33,438 nucleotides of DNA, taken from contig DERZ01000038.1 of the NCBI GenBank assembly GCA_002361155.1, positions 1 to 33,438 on the forward strand. The letters are read 5' to 3'. Positions 9,401 through 15,345 of the stretch are shown one piece after another (position 1 is the stretch's first letter; every line of letters begins with the position of its first letter). Both the position numbers and the translations under genes were made by a program. The stretch comes from Porphyromonadaceae bacterium UBA3327. GTDB lineage: Bacteria; Bacteroidota; Bacteroidia; Bacteroidales; Muribaculaceae. Under the pieces are notes generated by a model. The model was not told where the DNA came from. It searched no databases and saw nothing but the letters and a program-made list of their open reading frames with translations.

Positions 9401-9768
9401 ATGACGGCCACAGAACCGGTAAGCGACTCCTTGTTGGCCGTACCGTAAGCCACGACCACCACCTCATTCAGGTCACTGGATGAGGATTCGAGTCTGATTT
9501 TCATTACAGGAGACACATTCACTGTCTGCTCCTTGTATCCCACATAGGATACCTTCACCTGCTTTACGTTCTGCGGCAAGGTAAGGGAGAAATTGCCGTC
9601 GATATCGGTGGCGGCACCCTGGCCTCCTCCTATCGGCATTACTGTGGCTCCGATCAACGGCTCATTGTTGGCCGCATCTACCACGGTTCCGCTCACCGAC
9701 TTCGTCTGGGCCGCAAGGTTCCAGCTGAAGGCGACAAGCGTCATCATGATTAAAAAGAGTTTTCTCAT
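6484..9768 (-). CDS. SusC/RagA-family TonB-linked outer-membrane transporter
   Basis: This 1094-aa protein is the beta-barrel channel that imports the ligand held by the neighbouring SusD, powered by TonB. A signal peptide (MRKLFLIMMTLVAFSWNLAAQ) leads into a carboxypeptidase-regulatory-like domain at ~22-100 (VSGTVVDAANNEPLIGATV, DIDGNFSLTLP, VSYVGYKEQTV). A TonB-box region follows (LNEVVVVAYGT), then the plug (YVVDGMIYEGDI, LKDAASCALYGSRGANGVVL) and the barrel ending in VKF. Length is typical. No STN domain, anti-sigma factor, ECF sigma or hybrid sensor is seen nearby, so regulation is probably not by the trans-envelope route. A consensus promoter (9915-9946) with a ~140-nt leader precedes it. 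Confidence 0.96.
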   Translation of the reverse strand: MRKLFLIMMTLVAFSWNLAAQTKSVSGTVVDAANNEPLIGATVMPIGGGQGAATDIDGNFSLTLPQNVKQVKVSYVGYKEQTVNVSPVMKIRLESSSSDLNEVVVVAYGTANKESLTGSVAVIGSREIEDRPVTSVTAALEGNAPGVMVNNSTGTPGSSPSIRIRGFNSFTSDAQSPLYVVDGMIYEGDIAALNPADIESMSVLKDAASCALYGSRGANGVVLVSTKKAKKAGAVEVTAQVRLGAYNRGLPFYDRLGANEWASVTLESIANGLVTNNPNLTYQDAINQQAPAFVGDVLQGTNVFNVKEGRFLFGYEGSDGQWVYDDKVRASVNSNYNDLDWWDIISQTGFRQEYNVNAAAATEKFNLFSSLGYLKENGYVLATDYERFSGRVTANYNPVSYFKTGVNLNMSYVKSEVGDVDPDNMETISNPFHTQFYSPVQPYYSHDPETGEILRNPDGSPIWNTDPINGGNNIAWQMRLNKNNLSRVAIDGSAYATAVIPYGFELSVRGNLYRNIGKSMTYSNNIVGSQKGLGSLEQSTADSYTYTFRQELTWSHEYGLNHVDAFLSHQNYKTGIDQSYVTVTGQLLPDIYALSNFKNDADNPSRLSQGILDIASETYLARARYNYDQKYFLEASLSRDGSSRFAKDKRWGTFWSVGGSWILSKEKFLQNANWINFLKLRASYGTVGNDLAANYINYTDLYAPWSKGFVAVTLANPDLRWEATGSVDVALEGSLFNDRFNFSVGYFNKYNSDLIYKYALAGSTGLIPGSTGFGINSYIIRNIGTMSNSGWELNFGVDIIRNREFTWDFNIDFTFMKNEIVRLPDGKDLPNASRFQGRSIYEHYVYDYAGVDQINGRSLFRMHRDSPDFMSYDPKNGNKMIPDDTKWNKAVQDAQNEGTYVEIDGVPYSYNSAHAGRILKGTALPTVFGSFSTGLHWKGINFGALFTYSLGGKIMDSNYQSLMSAGSVSAVHVDMLNSWKEMPEGMTADSPNRIDPNGIPQNNKTYTMYNGSDSSRWLVSGSYLTLKNINLSYDLPSKWMEAMKLQGINIGFSMDNVFIVAARKGLNPTYSFSGGQGAYYVPARTYTFQLAVKF

Positions 9769-9818
9769 ACCTACTTAATTTAGATAAGTTATTAATGTGT
9801 TGTTATTTGCTTATTTCC

Positions 9819-9845
9819 GGAAGCCCTCGCGGCTTCCACTTTTTT
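9819..9845 (+). other. susC leader hairpin resembling a plus-strand terminator
   Basis: Arms 9819-9825 and 9831-9837 (GGAAGCC/GGCTTCC) form a 7-bp stem with a 5-nt loop. On the plus strand it is followed by AC and six T residues (9840-9845). It lies in the predicted 5' leader of susC, about 50 nt before the start codon. It could be an RNA structure of the leader or the end of a plus-strand antisense RNA; no plus-strand promoter was found for the latter. Confidence 0.4.
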
Positions 9846-9880
9846 ATGCGGAGTTGACTTGTTTTCTGCCATTTTGATAT

Positions 9881-9909
9881 TTGTTAACATCAGCAAACTC
9901 TTGTTAACA
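9881..9909. repeat. Direct repeat TTGTTAACA x2 at the susC start site
   Basis: TTGTTAACA occurs at 9881-9889 and 9901-9909, exactly 20 bp apart. Each contains the palindrome GTTAAC. The second copy covers the predicted susC transcription start, so the pair could bind a regulator or belong to the leader. Confidence 0.4.
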
Positions 9910-9914
9910 GTGTG

Positions 9915-9946
9915 CAAATTTAAACTTTTGTAACATTATTTCCAAA
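9915..9946 (-). promoter_or_regulatory. Promoter of the susCD operon
   Basis: On the minus strand TTTG (9943-9946), a 20-bp spacer and TAAATTTG (9915-9922) match the Bacteroidetes consensus fully. The start site would be near 9908. With the terminator at 9989-10020 and the leader elements, this accounts for the 9769-10122 gap; I see no gene there. Confidence 0.8.
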
Positions 9947-9985
9947 TTTATCACTCAATTTTCAAGCGTTATTCTGAAAAAAGCT

Positions 9986-10020
9986 AAAAAAACCTCGAAA
10001 TTTCGCAACTTTGAGGTTTT
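9986..10020 (-). terminator. Terminator of the AI-2E/rsmI/lipoprotein operon
   Basis: Arms 9989-9996 and 10013-10020 (AAAACCTC/GAGGTTTT) pair perfectly; on the minus strand the stem runs into seven T residues (plus-strand A-run 9986-9992). It lies about 100 nt past the stop of the last gene of the minus-strand operon. Confidence 0.75.
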
Positions 10021-10122
10021 CATGTTTTACAACACAAATATACAGCAGACAACTTGTTTTCAAGCTCCCCCCGGACCATTGTTCAGACAGCAGACTTCCT
10101 GCGCCACGCAATCCACCGGAGA

Positions 10123-10638
10123 TTACATCGCGTTTACGATTACCGGGGAGGCAGGAAGACCTATATAAGGAAAGTCGGGATGACTTGCCATAAAACATTT
10201 TCTGGCCGCCATGATGCCGTCAAGGCCCGAGGCGGTATCGGCAACACAATACCAACGGTCGCCTTCTCCACGCACGGCCATGGCCGCTCCACGCAGCGAA
10301 GCGGCCTGAGCCCTGGCATTTGTATCCATCCTGTAGACTCCCACAGCAAGCAGCCAGCGAGGCAAGTTCTCTCCGTCTGCGCCGCGCACACGCTCTTTGG
10401 TGACAAACAATGTATCGCCGTCGATAATCCGCCGTTGCGGTCCATCGTCGGAAAGGAGTCCGGATACAGGAATCATCATCTCGGCCGCTGCTGCCTCACG
10501 CTTCTGCCTCGCGGCATCGTAAGCTGCACGGTACCCCTGCTCGGTAGGCTTGCATCCGGACATCAGCCAGACACCAAAAAGGAGCGTGACCGATACGGCC
10601 ACGCTCTTTATTATTTCAGTCTTCTTTTTCATATCCAT
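10123..10638 (-). CDS. Lipoprotein with a SPOR-like C-terminal domain
   Basis: This is a 171-aa protein with an N-terminal lipoprotein signal (VSVTLLFGVWLMSGC, lipidated C29). The C-terminal part, about 93-165, reads RWLLAVGVYRMDTNARAQAA..., with the beta-alpha-beta spacing of SPOR domains, then a second half ending FPYIGLPASPVIV. SPOR domains bind denuded peptidoglycan glycans at division sites. The match is by pattern only and the domain looks divergent, so this is a moderate call. It is the last gene of the operon and its start codon shares one base with the stop of the upstream lipoprotein (TGATG), which indicates translational coupling. The partner lipoprotein and the divergent PBP4 gene fit a cell-envelope role. 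Confidence 0.8.
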   Translation of the reverse strand: MDMKKKTEIIKSVAVSVTLLFGVWLMSGCKPTEQGYRAAYDAARQKREAAAAEMMIPVSGLLSDDGPQRRIIDGDTLFVTKERVRGADGENLPRWLLAVGVYRMDTNARAQAASLRGAAMAVRGEGDRWYCVADTASGLDGIMAARKCFMASHPDFPYIGLPASPVIVNAM

Positions 10639-11501
10639 CAGTTGATCTGAACCACGAGGTGCGAGGCAAGCGACCAGAATCTGTCCGGATTCACGATCTC
10701 AATGCTCTTCGGGCCATCCTTCTCGCCTACTATGCGGTAGGAACCCTGGGGCATGTTGGTCCACACTTTTACCTTCTTTGCATTGCAGGGGATGGTGCGG
10801 AGAGTGCGCTTGTCAGCCTTTACGAAATAGGAAGCATCGAAGTCACCCTTGAGCACCTTGGTGGTACCGAGGAATTTCTTTTCAAGCAGTCCGCGCTGTT
10901 TGAGCTCCTTGGCTGTGCCGATTGCATAGTAAACCTCGTTGGCCTCGTTCTCGGCTGCGGCAGCCTGTGCCTGTGCAGCCTCCTTGGCCTCAGTCTCGAC
11001 CTTGACCTGCTCCTGACCGGCAGCCACCTGAGTGTTGAGCTCATCAATCTGGCCGCGGGCGGCTGTCAGGTCACTCTCAAGCTTGGCGATCTTGGCATCC
11101 TGCTGCTCTATATGCTGCTTGAGCTGGGCTATGGTCTTGGACTGGATGGAACTTTCGTTACCGGATTTCTTCACCTTAGCCTCCATGTCGGCGAGAAGCT
11201 GCTTGTTCGCGGCGAGACGGGCCTTGATCACAGAAAGATTCCTGCGGATTTCGGCGCGCTGGTTAGTGTTCTCGCTATTGCCCATATTATAAAGGAGTCC
11301 CTCCTGGGTATTGATGGAGTCGAGACCGGTGTAGATGTCCCCCATCAGGAGCATAAGCGAGTCGTTGAAGGATGTGGCTTCCTCATACTCCGCGGTGAGG
11401 TCTGCGATCTTTATCGAGTCCTCGTCAAGTTTCTTCTGATTTCCGGAGCATGCCGCAAGAATAAAAGCGACGGCTCCTACGATTAGCAATTTCTTTTTCA
11501 T
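10638..11501 (-). CDS. Coiled-coil lipoprotein of unknown function
   Basis: This is a 287-aa lipoprotein. The start is placed at the ATG at 11501 (MKKKLLIVGAVAFILAACSG), because the upstream extension begins with TTG and would spoil the signal. The lipobox is LAAC with C18 lipidated. Residues ~20-190 are mostly charged and alanine-rich, with heptad-like spacing (LKQHIEQQDAKIAKLESDL), so a long coiled coil is likely. The C-terminal ~100 residues are a compact domain beginning EVYYAIGTAKELKQRGLLEK and ending SLASHLVVQIN. No enzyme motif is seen. It follows rsmI by 19 nt and overlaps the SPOR-like lipoprotein gene by one base. A periplasmic scaffold role is plausible but unproven. Confidence 0.88.
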   Translation of the reverse strand: MKKKLLIVGAVAFILAACSGNQKKLDEDSIKIADLTAEYEEATSFNDSLMLLMGDIYTGLDSINTQEGLLYNMGNSENTNQRAEIRRNLSVIKARLAANKQLLADMEAKVKKSGNESSIQSKTIAQLKQHIEQQDAKIAKLESDLTAARGQIDELNTQVAAGQEQVKVETEAKEAAQAQAAAAENEANEVYYAIGTAKELKQRGLLEKKFLGTTKVLKGDFDASYFVKADKRTLRTIPCNAKKVKVWTNMPQGSYRIVGEKDGPKSIEIVNPDRFWSLASHLVVQIN

Positions 11502-11520
11502 ATTCTGCAATATTTTGAGT

Positions 11521-12243
11521 TTAGTTTATTTGTCGATTCCTCTCGCCTCCAAGGCTCGAGATTATTTTGCTTACGGGTTTAACGCACCCTTCAAGGACTA
11601 TAACAATTTCCCCCTTGATTTGGTTCACGCCGTAGTGAGTTTCGAGGTCGGAGAGCGTGCCGCGCCGGTACTCTTCATGCAGCTTCGAGATTTCACGGCA
11701 CACGCATGCCCTGCGGTCCACGCCGAACGCTTCGGCGAGCTGACGGAGAGTTCGGGCAAGCCTCAGCGGCGACTCATAGATTATGACAGTCCTTGGGTCG
11801 GCGGCAAGTTCAGCCAGACGTGTCGCCCTGCCCTTCTTCAAAGGAAGGAATCCCTCGAAGACAAATCTGTCGCAAGGGAGCCCGCTGCCGACGAGAGCGG
11901 GCACGAACGCAGTGGCGCCTGGAAGACATTCAACCTCCACGCCGGCGTCGCGCGCGGCTCTGACAAGCATGAATCCCGGATCGGATATTCCGGGAGTGCC
12001 GGCATCGGAAATCAGCGCGATGTCGCGACCGGCCTCCAGATCGGCCACGATTCCCTCCACGGCGGCATGCTCGTTGTTGCGGTGATGCGCCCGCATGGGA
12101 GTACGGATATCGTAATGCCGGAGAAGCACAGCGCTGGTGCGTGTGTCTTCGGCAAGTATGAGGTCGGCCTCTTTAAGGACCCTTATGGCGCGGAGCGTGA
12201 TGTCCTCGAGATTGCCAACCGGAGTGGGAACTATATGAAGCAT
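11521..12243 (-). CDS. rsmI: 16S rRNA (cytidine-1402-2'-O) methyltransferase RsmI
   Basis: This 240-aa enzyme of the SAM-dependent tetrapyrrole-methylase fold methylates the ribose of C1402 in the decoding centre of 16S rRNA. Clear motifs are the N-terminal VPTPVGNLEDITLRA, then LAEDTRTS, the glycine-rich LISDAGTPGISDPG and the LPGATAFVPALVGSGLP segment. It is slightly shorter than the E. coli enzyme (286 aa), as is usual in Bacteroidetes, which often lack the C-terminal extension. It sits third in a five-gene operon, 39 nt after the unknown 200-aa gene and 19 nt before the coiled-coil lipoprotein. Confidence 0.95.
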   Translation of the reverse strand: MLHIVPTPVGNLEDITLRAIRVLKEADLILAEDTRTSAVLLRHYDIRTPMRAHHRNNEHAAVEGIVADLEAGRDIALISDAGTPGISDPGFMLVRAARDAGVEVECLPGATAFVPALVGSGLPCDRFVFEGFLPLKKGRATRLAELAADPRTVIIYESPLRLARTLRQLAEAFGVDRRACVCREISKLHEEYRRGTLSDLETHYGVNQIKGEIVIVLEGCVKPVSKIISSLGGERNRQIN

Positions 12244-12282
12244 GGTGAGATTGTTTCAATATCATATATCCTGACAATCCCG

Positions 12283-12885
12283 TCAGGATTCGAAATAAGT
12301 GCGGACAGTCTCCATGAAATCCGCCGTATCGTCCGAGTCCGGTTCGAGTCCAAGCGTACCATAGATATAGTCTTCCACCTCTTCCATACCAGACATCGAC
12401 GCCACCCGGTCGAGGACAGCGTTGAACTCAGCATCGCTTCCGCCGAAAAGCGCCCGTCGGAACCGGAACCGGTCGTTGAGACAGAACACGGGCCGCCTGA
12501 CGGAAGCGGCTGCCGGCGCAGCGGCCACGGTCAGTTGCGGCTCAACCGAAACGACACTCTCAGCCGGCCCGGCATCATCGATCACATAGAGTTCCTCGAC
12601 ATCATCCCCGGTTTCACCGCTCTCGCCGGGCTCTTCCGGTTCTACTGCCGAGACAGGTTCTGCAATTGCGACAGGCTTATCCTCTTCGGGTTGCTGCGCC
12701 GGCGCGACATGCTCCACGGAAAGATCGACATTCGGCTTCAGCTCGTAGAACATATTTGTCAACGCCTCTATGCGGGCCTCGACAAGCGGTATCAGCACGC
12801 CAAGCTTGCCGGGACGTCTGTCTGCAAGTTCGAGAAGTCCCTCCAGCTCATAAACGCTGTCCTTCAGTTTCTTTATATCACTCAT
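12283..12885 (-). CDS. Conserved-looking hypothetical cytoplasmic protein
   Basis: This is a 200-aa protein with no signal peptide or membrane segment; I cannot assign a function. Residues 1-50 are helical and probably coiled coil (KKLKDSVYELEGLLELA). Residues ~60-130 are low complexity, rich in Pro, Glu and Ala, and probably disordered. Residues ~132-200 form a compact domain (FCLNDRFRFRRALFGGSDAE, then EEVEDYIYGTLGLEPD). I have the impression that this last block is widespread in Bacteroidales, but I cannot verify it here. It lies between the AI-2E permease gene (29 nt gap) and rsmI (39 nt gap) in one operon. Confidence 0.85.
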   Translation of the reverse strand: MSDIKKLKDSVYELEGLLELADRRPGKLGVLIPLVEARIEALTNMFYELKPNVDLSVEHVAPAQQPEEDKPVAIAEPVSAVEPEEPGESGETGDDVEELYVIDDAGPAESVVSVEPQLTVAAAPAAASVRRPVFCLNDRFRFRRALFGGSDAEFNAVLDRVASMSGMEEVEDYIYGTLGLEPDSDDTADFMETVRTYFES

Positions 12886-12914
12886 ATTTTCTCAGATTTC
12901 TACTATGACAAAGG

Positions 12915-14012
12915 TCATTCGCCGCGTTCCACCACATACATGTTGTAGTACGACAGAAGCAGCGTGGTAAGCGGGAGAGCTATGATGAGTCCCATGAACC
13001 CGAGCAGACACCCCCAGATGGACAGTGAGAGGAGTATGATGGCGGGATTAAGACCCATGGCCTTGCCCATGATTTTCGGCGTCAGGAAAAGATCCTGGAT
13101 ACATTGCACCACCACATACACAGCCATAGCCTCCCAGAAGATCAGCCAGAAATTTCCACCCGAACTCACGCACCACACCAGACAGAGAAGCGTGGTAACC
13201 GGGAGTGAAATCAGCTGGAGGTATGGAACAAGGTTGAGCACTCCGATGAAAAGGCCGAGCACCACGCCCATCGGCAGGCCGATGATTAGAAATCCGATGG
13301 AGAAAAGCACTCCGACCAGAAACGAAATGAGCGCCTGGCCTCGGAAATAATGGTTCATCGCGTCCTTGATGTCGGAGAAAATCCGGTAGACACGGCGGCG
13401 CTGCGCCTGGGGTACGAGCTGCCGGAAGCTGAGCATGAGCCGTTCATAGTCAAGCATGATGAACACCACATACAGCAGCACGATAAGCCAGCTCACGGCG
13501 CCGGCCACAAGGGCGACGCCCGAGGTAAGGAAATTCCACGACGAGGAGATCGTTGTCCTGAGCAGCGATTTCCATTCATCCCTGGAGAGGAGACGCATCA
13601 CCTGGTCGAAATCTATGTTATCGCGGATAAAGCGGTGGATTTCATCGGAGATGTACGGAAGCTGCACCTGAGTGGTTGCGTACTTCCTGACCATCTCGGC
13701 CATCTGCGAGCACTCTCCGGCCATATAAGGGATAAAGAGCGCGAGAAATCCTCCAAGCAGTATGCAAGCCTCAAGCAGGGTAATCACCACCGGGACAAAC
13801 CGCTTCCTGAGGTGAAGCCAGCGCATGTTCCACTGAACCAGAGGCTCGAGCATGTATGCTATCAGGCACGCCACAAGAAACGGGAGCAACACCCCCTTGA
13901 GCACATCAAGCAGATAAAGCACCGCAATGAGCGAAACCACGGAGAACAGTATCCTGACCACGCGGTCGAATGTATATGGCCTGCGGCCGCCGATATTATC
14001 ATCCGTTCCCAT
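12915..14012 (-). CDS. AI-2E family (PerM/TqsA-like) membrane permease
   Basis: This 365-aa polytopic inner-membrane protein has about seven or eight hydrophobic segments. These include an N-terminal pair (ILFSVVSLIAVLYLLDVL, VLLPFLVACLIAYMLEPLV) and the C-terminal block with the typical FIGVLNLVPYLQLI and LTPKIMGKAMGLNPAIILLS stretches. A hydrophilic segment at ~85-150 lies between them, as in this family. Substrates vary among members: quorum-signal export is claimed for TqsA and Na+/H+ exchange for others, so the name does not prove autoinducer transport. It is the first gene of a five-gene minus-strand operon and is divergent from the PBP4 gene across a 75-bp spacer. Confidence 0.92.
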   Translation of the reverse strand: MGTDDNIGGRRPYTFDRVVRILFSVVSLIAVLYLLDVLKGVLLPFLVACLIAYMLEPLVQWNMRWLHLRKRFVPVVITLLEACILLGGFLALFIPYMAGECSQMAEMVRKYATTQVQLPYISDEIHRFIRDNIDFDQVMRLLSRDEWKSLLRTTISSSWNFLTSGVALVAGAVSWLIVLLYVVFIMLDYERLMLSFRQLVPQAQRRRVYRIFSDIKDAMNHYFRGQALISFLVGVLFSIGFLIIGLPMGVVLGLFIGVLNLVPYLQLISLPVTTLLCLVWCVSSGGNFWLIFWEAMAVYVVVQCIQDLFLTPKIMGKAMGLNPAIILLSLSIWGCLLGFMGLIIALPLTTLLLSYYNMYVVERGE

Positions 14013-14035
14013 TTGTCAATAAATAAACAGCATCA

Positions 14036-14043
14036 CAAAATTA
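14036..14043 (-). promoter_or_regulatory. Possible -7 box for the AI-2E permease operon
   Basis: TAATTTTG on the minus strand, 24 nt before the permease start, fits the -7 box. No convincing TTG is found 19-21 bp upstream, so this is a partial match. It lies back-to-back with the plus-strand promoter at 14052-14083. Confidence 0.35.
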
Positions 14044-14051
14044 CTAATTTT

Positions 14052-14083
14052 TTTGTAAAAGCAGTAGAGAATAGCTAATTTTG
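14052..14083 (+). promoter_or_regulatory. Consensus promoter placing the PBP4 mRNA start at its ATG
   Basis: TTTG (14052-14055), a 20-bp spacer and TAATTTTG (14076-14083) match the Bacteroidetes promoter perfectly. Transcription would start around 14087-14090, essentially at the ATG at 14088, which predicts a leaderless or near-leaderless mRNA. Confidence 0.75.
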
Positions 14084-14087
14084 TAAC

Positions 14088-15296
14088 ATGTCTGTGAAAA
14101 AAATCACATCCTTCATACTTTTATTTATCCTTCCGGCGCTTTCACTCCGGGCAGGGATTCCGGACAGCTTTCTGTCGGCCCGGGGAATCGACGCCGCAAG
14201 CTCTTCGGTGCTTGTGGTGGACCTCGTTACGGGCGACACTCTGGTGTCGCACAACGCCGACAAGCCTCTTGTGCCCGCTTCGATCCTTAAATGCGTCACC
14301 ACCGCGAGCCTGATGGACAAGGTGGGCACTGATTTCCGCTATCTGACTCCGGTCCACGCCACGGGACGCGTGCGCGACGGCATACTGGAAGGGAACATAG
14401 TTGTGACCGGCAGCGGCGATCCCACCATAAACTCACGCCACGACCCACCGTCGGCCGATTTCATCGCAGAGATCACCGAAGCGGTCAAAAGGGCAGGCAT
14501 CGATTCGATACGGGGAGACATCGTGGTCGACGAGTCGCTCTGGAGCGGCCCGGCGGTGAACCCGCAGTGGGCCACAGGCGATCTGTCGAAGAGCTACGGC
14601 ACCGGCTCGCACGCCTTCAATTTCGAGGACAACGCCAGAGGGAAAGCCTCTGTGGCCGATCCGGCGGGAGTATTCGCGTCAAGGCTCCGGGCGGCTCTCC
14701 GCGACGAGGGAATAACAGTAGCTGGCGGACGCCCCGATCCCAAGGGACGCGTACTCCTCGGGGAGCACCGTTCGGCCACTATCGACGAGATAATGCGCTC
14801 ATGCATGATGCGCAGCGACAACCAGTTCGCCGAGGCTCTGCTCCGCACCGTAGCAACCTCCGGAGGAGAACGGGGTTCGTTCGAGTCGGGAGCCAAAGAG
14901 TGCATGGCGCTGTGGCGGCATAACGGAGCGCCGGCTGAAGGCGTGAGAATCGTGGACGGGAGCGGACTGTCGAGAGCCAACAGAATGACATCCAGATTTA
15001 TGTGTCATGTGCTGGGCCGGATGAGTATCGACCCCTATTACGCGTCGTTCTTCCCTCTCGCAGGGCAGGAGGGCACGCTGCGCCGATTCCTCGCCGACAC
15101 CCCTCTCGACTCATACATTGCCCTAAAGACCGGTTCGATGAACGGAATACAGTGCTATGCCGGATACAAGGTGGACGACAACTACGCGCCCACCCACGCG
15201 GTGGTGGTGATATTAAACAACATGAGCGACCGTCAGGCGGCCCGCAAAGCCGTAGGCGACCTGCTGCTATCATTATTCTCCGACTCCGGGTGCTGA
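14088..15296 (+). CDS. dacB: D-alanyl-D-alanine carboxypeptidase/endopeptidase, PBP4 (S13) family
   Basis: This 402-aa periplasmic penicillin-binding protein trims or cleaves peptidoglycan cross-links. A signal peptide covers about residues 1-22. All three active-site motifs are visible: SILK (S65 nucleophile, K68), SDN (243-245) and KTG (347-349). The insert between the first two carries the family's GDIVVDESLW and YGTGSHAFNFEDN segments. It is a little shorter than E. coli PBP4 (477 aa). No other good start exists, although the promoter lies directly against the ATG. The CPA2 antiporter gene follows 49 nt later in the same direction and is probably cotranscribed. The symbol is by family; it could equally be named pbpG or dac in related genomes. 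Confidence 0.93.
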   Translation: MSVKKITSFILLFILPALSLRAGIPDSFLSARGIDAASSSVLVVDLVTGDTLVSHNADKPLVPASILKCVTTASLMDKVGTDFRYLTPVHATGRVRDGILEGNIVVTGSGDPTINSRHDPPSADFIAEITEAVKRAGIDSIRGDIVVDESLWSGPAVNPQWATGDLSKSYGTGSHAFNFEDNARGKASVADPAGVFASRLRAALRDEGITVAGGRPDPKGRVLLGEHRSATIDEIMRSCMMRSDNQFAEALLRTVATSGGERGSFESGAKECMALWRHNGAPAEGVRIVDGSGLSRANRMTSRFMCHVLGRMSIDPYYASFFPLAGQEGTLRRFLADTPLDSYIALKTGSMNGIQCYAGYKVDDNYAPTHAVVVILNNMSDRQAARKAVGDLLLSLFSDSGC

Positions 15297-15345
15297 CCCA
15301 AAGACAACGACTCTTCTTTTTTTATAACCCGATAACCCGCGACTG

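Noticed and set aside
11515..12948. Long plus-strand open frame (477 codons) opposite rsmI and the 200-aa gene
   Set aside because: It lies antisense to two convincing genes, begins with no clear promoter and has the Arg/His-rich composition of an antisense frame in GC-rich DNA.
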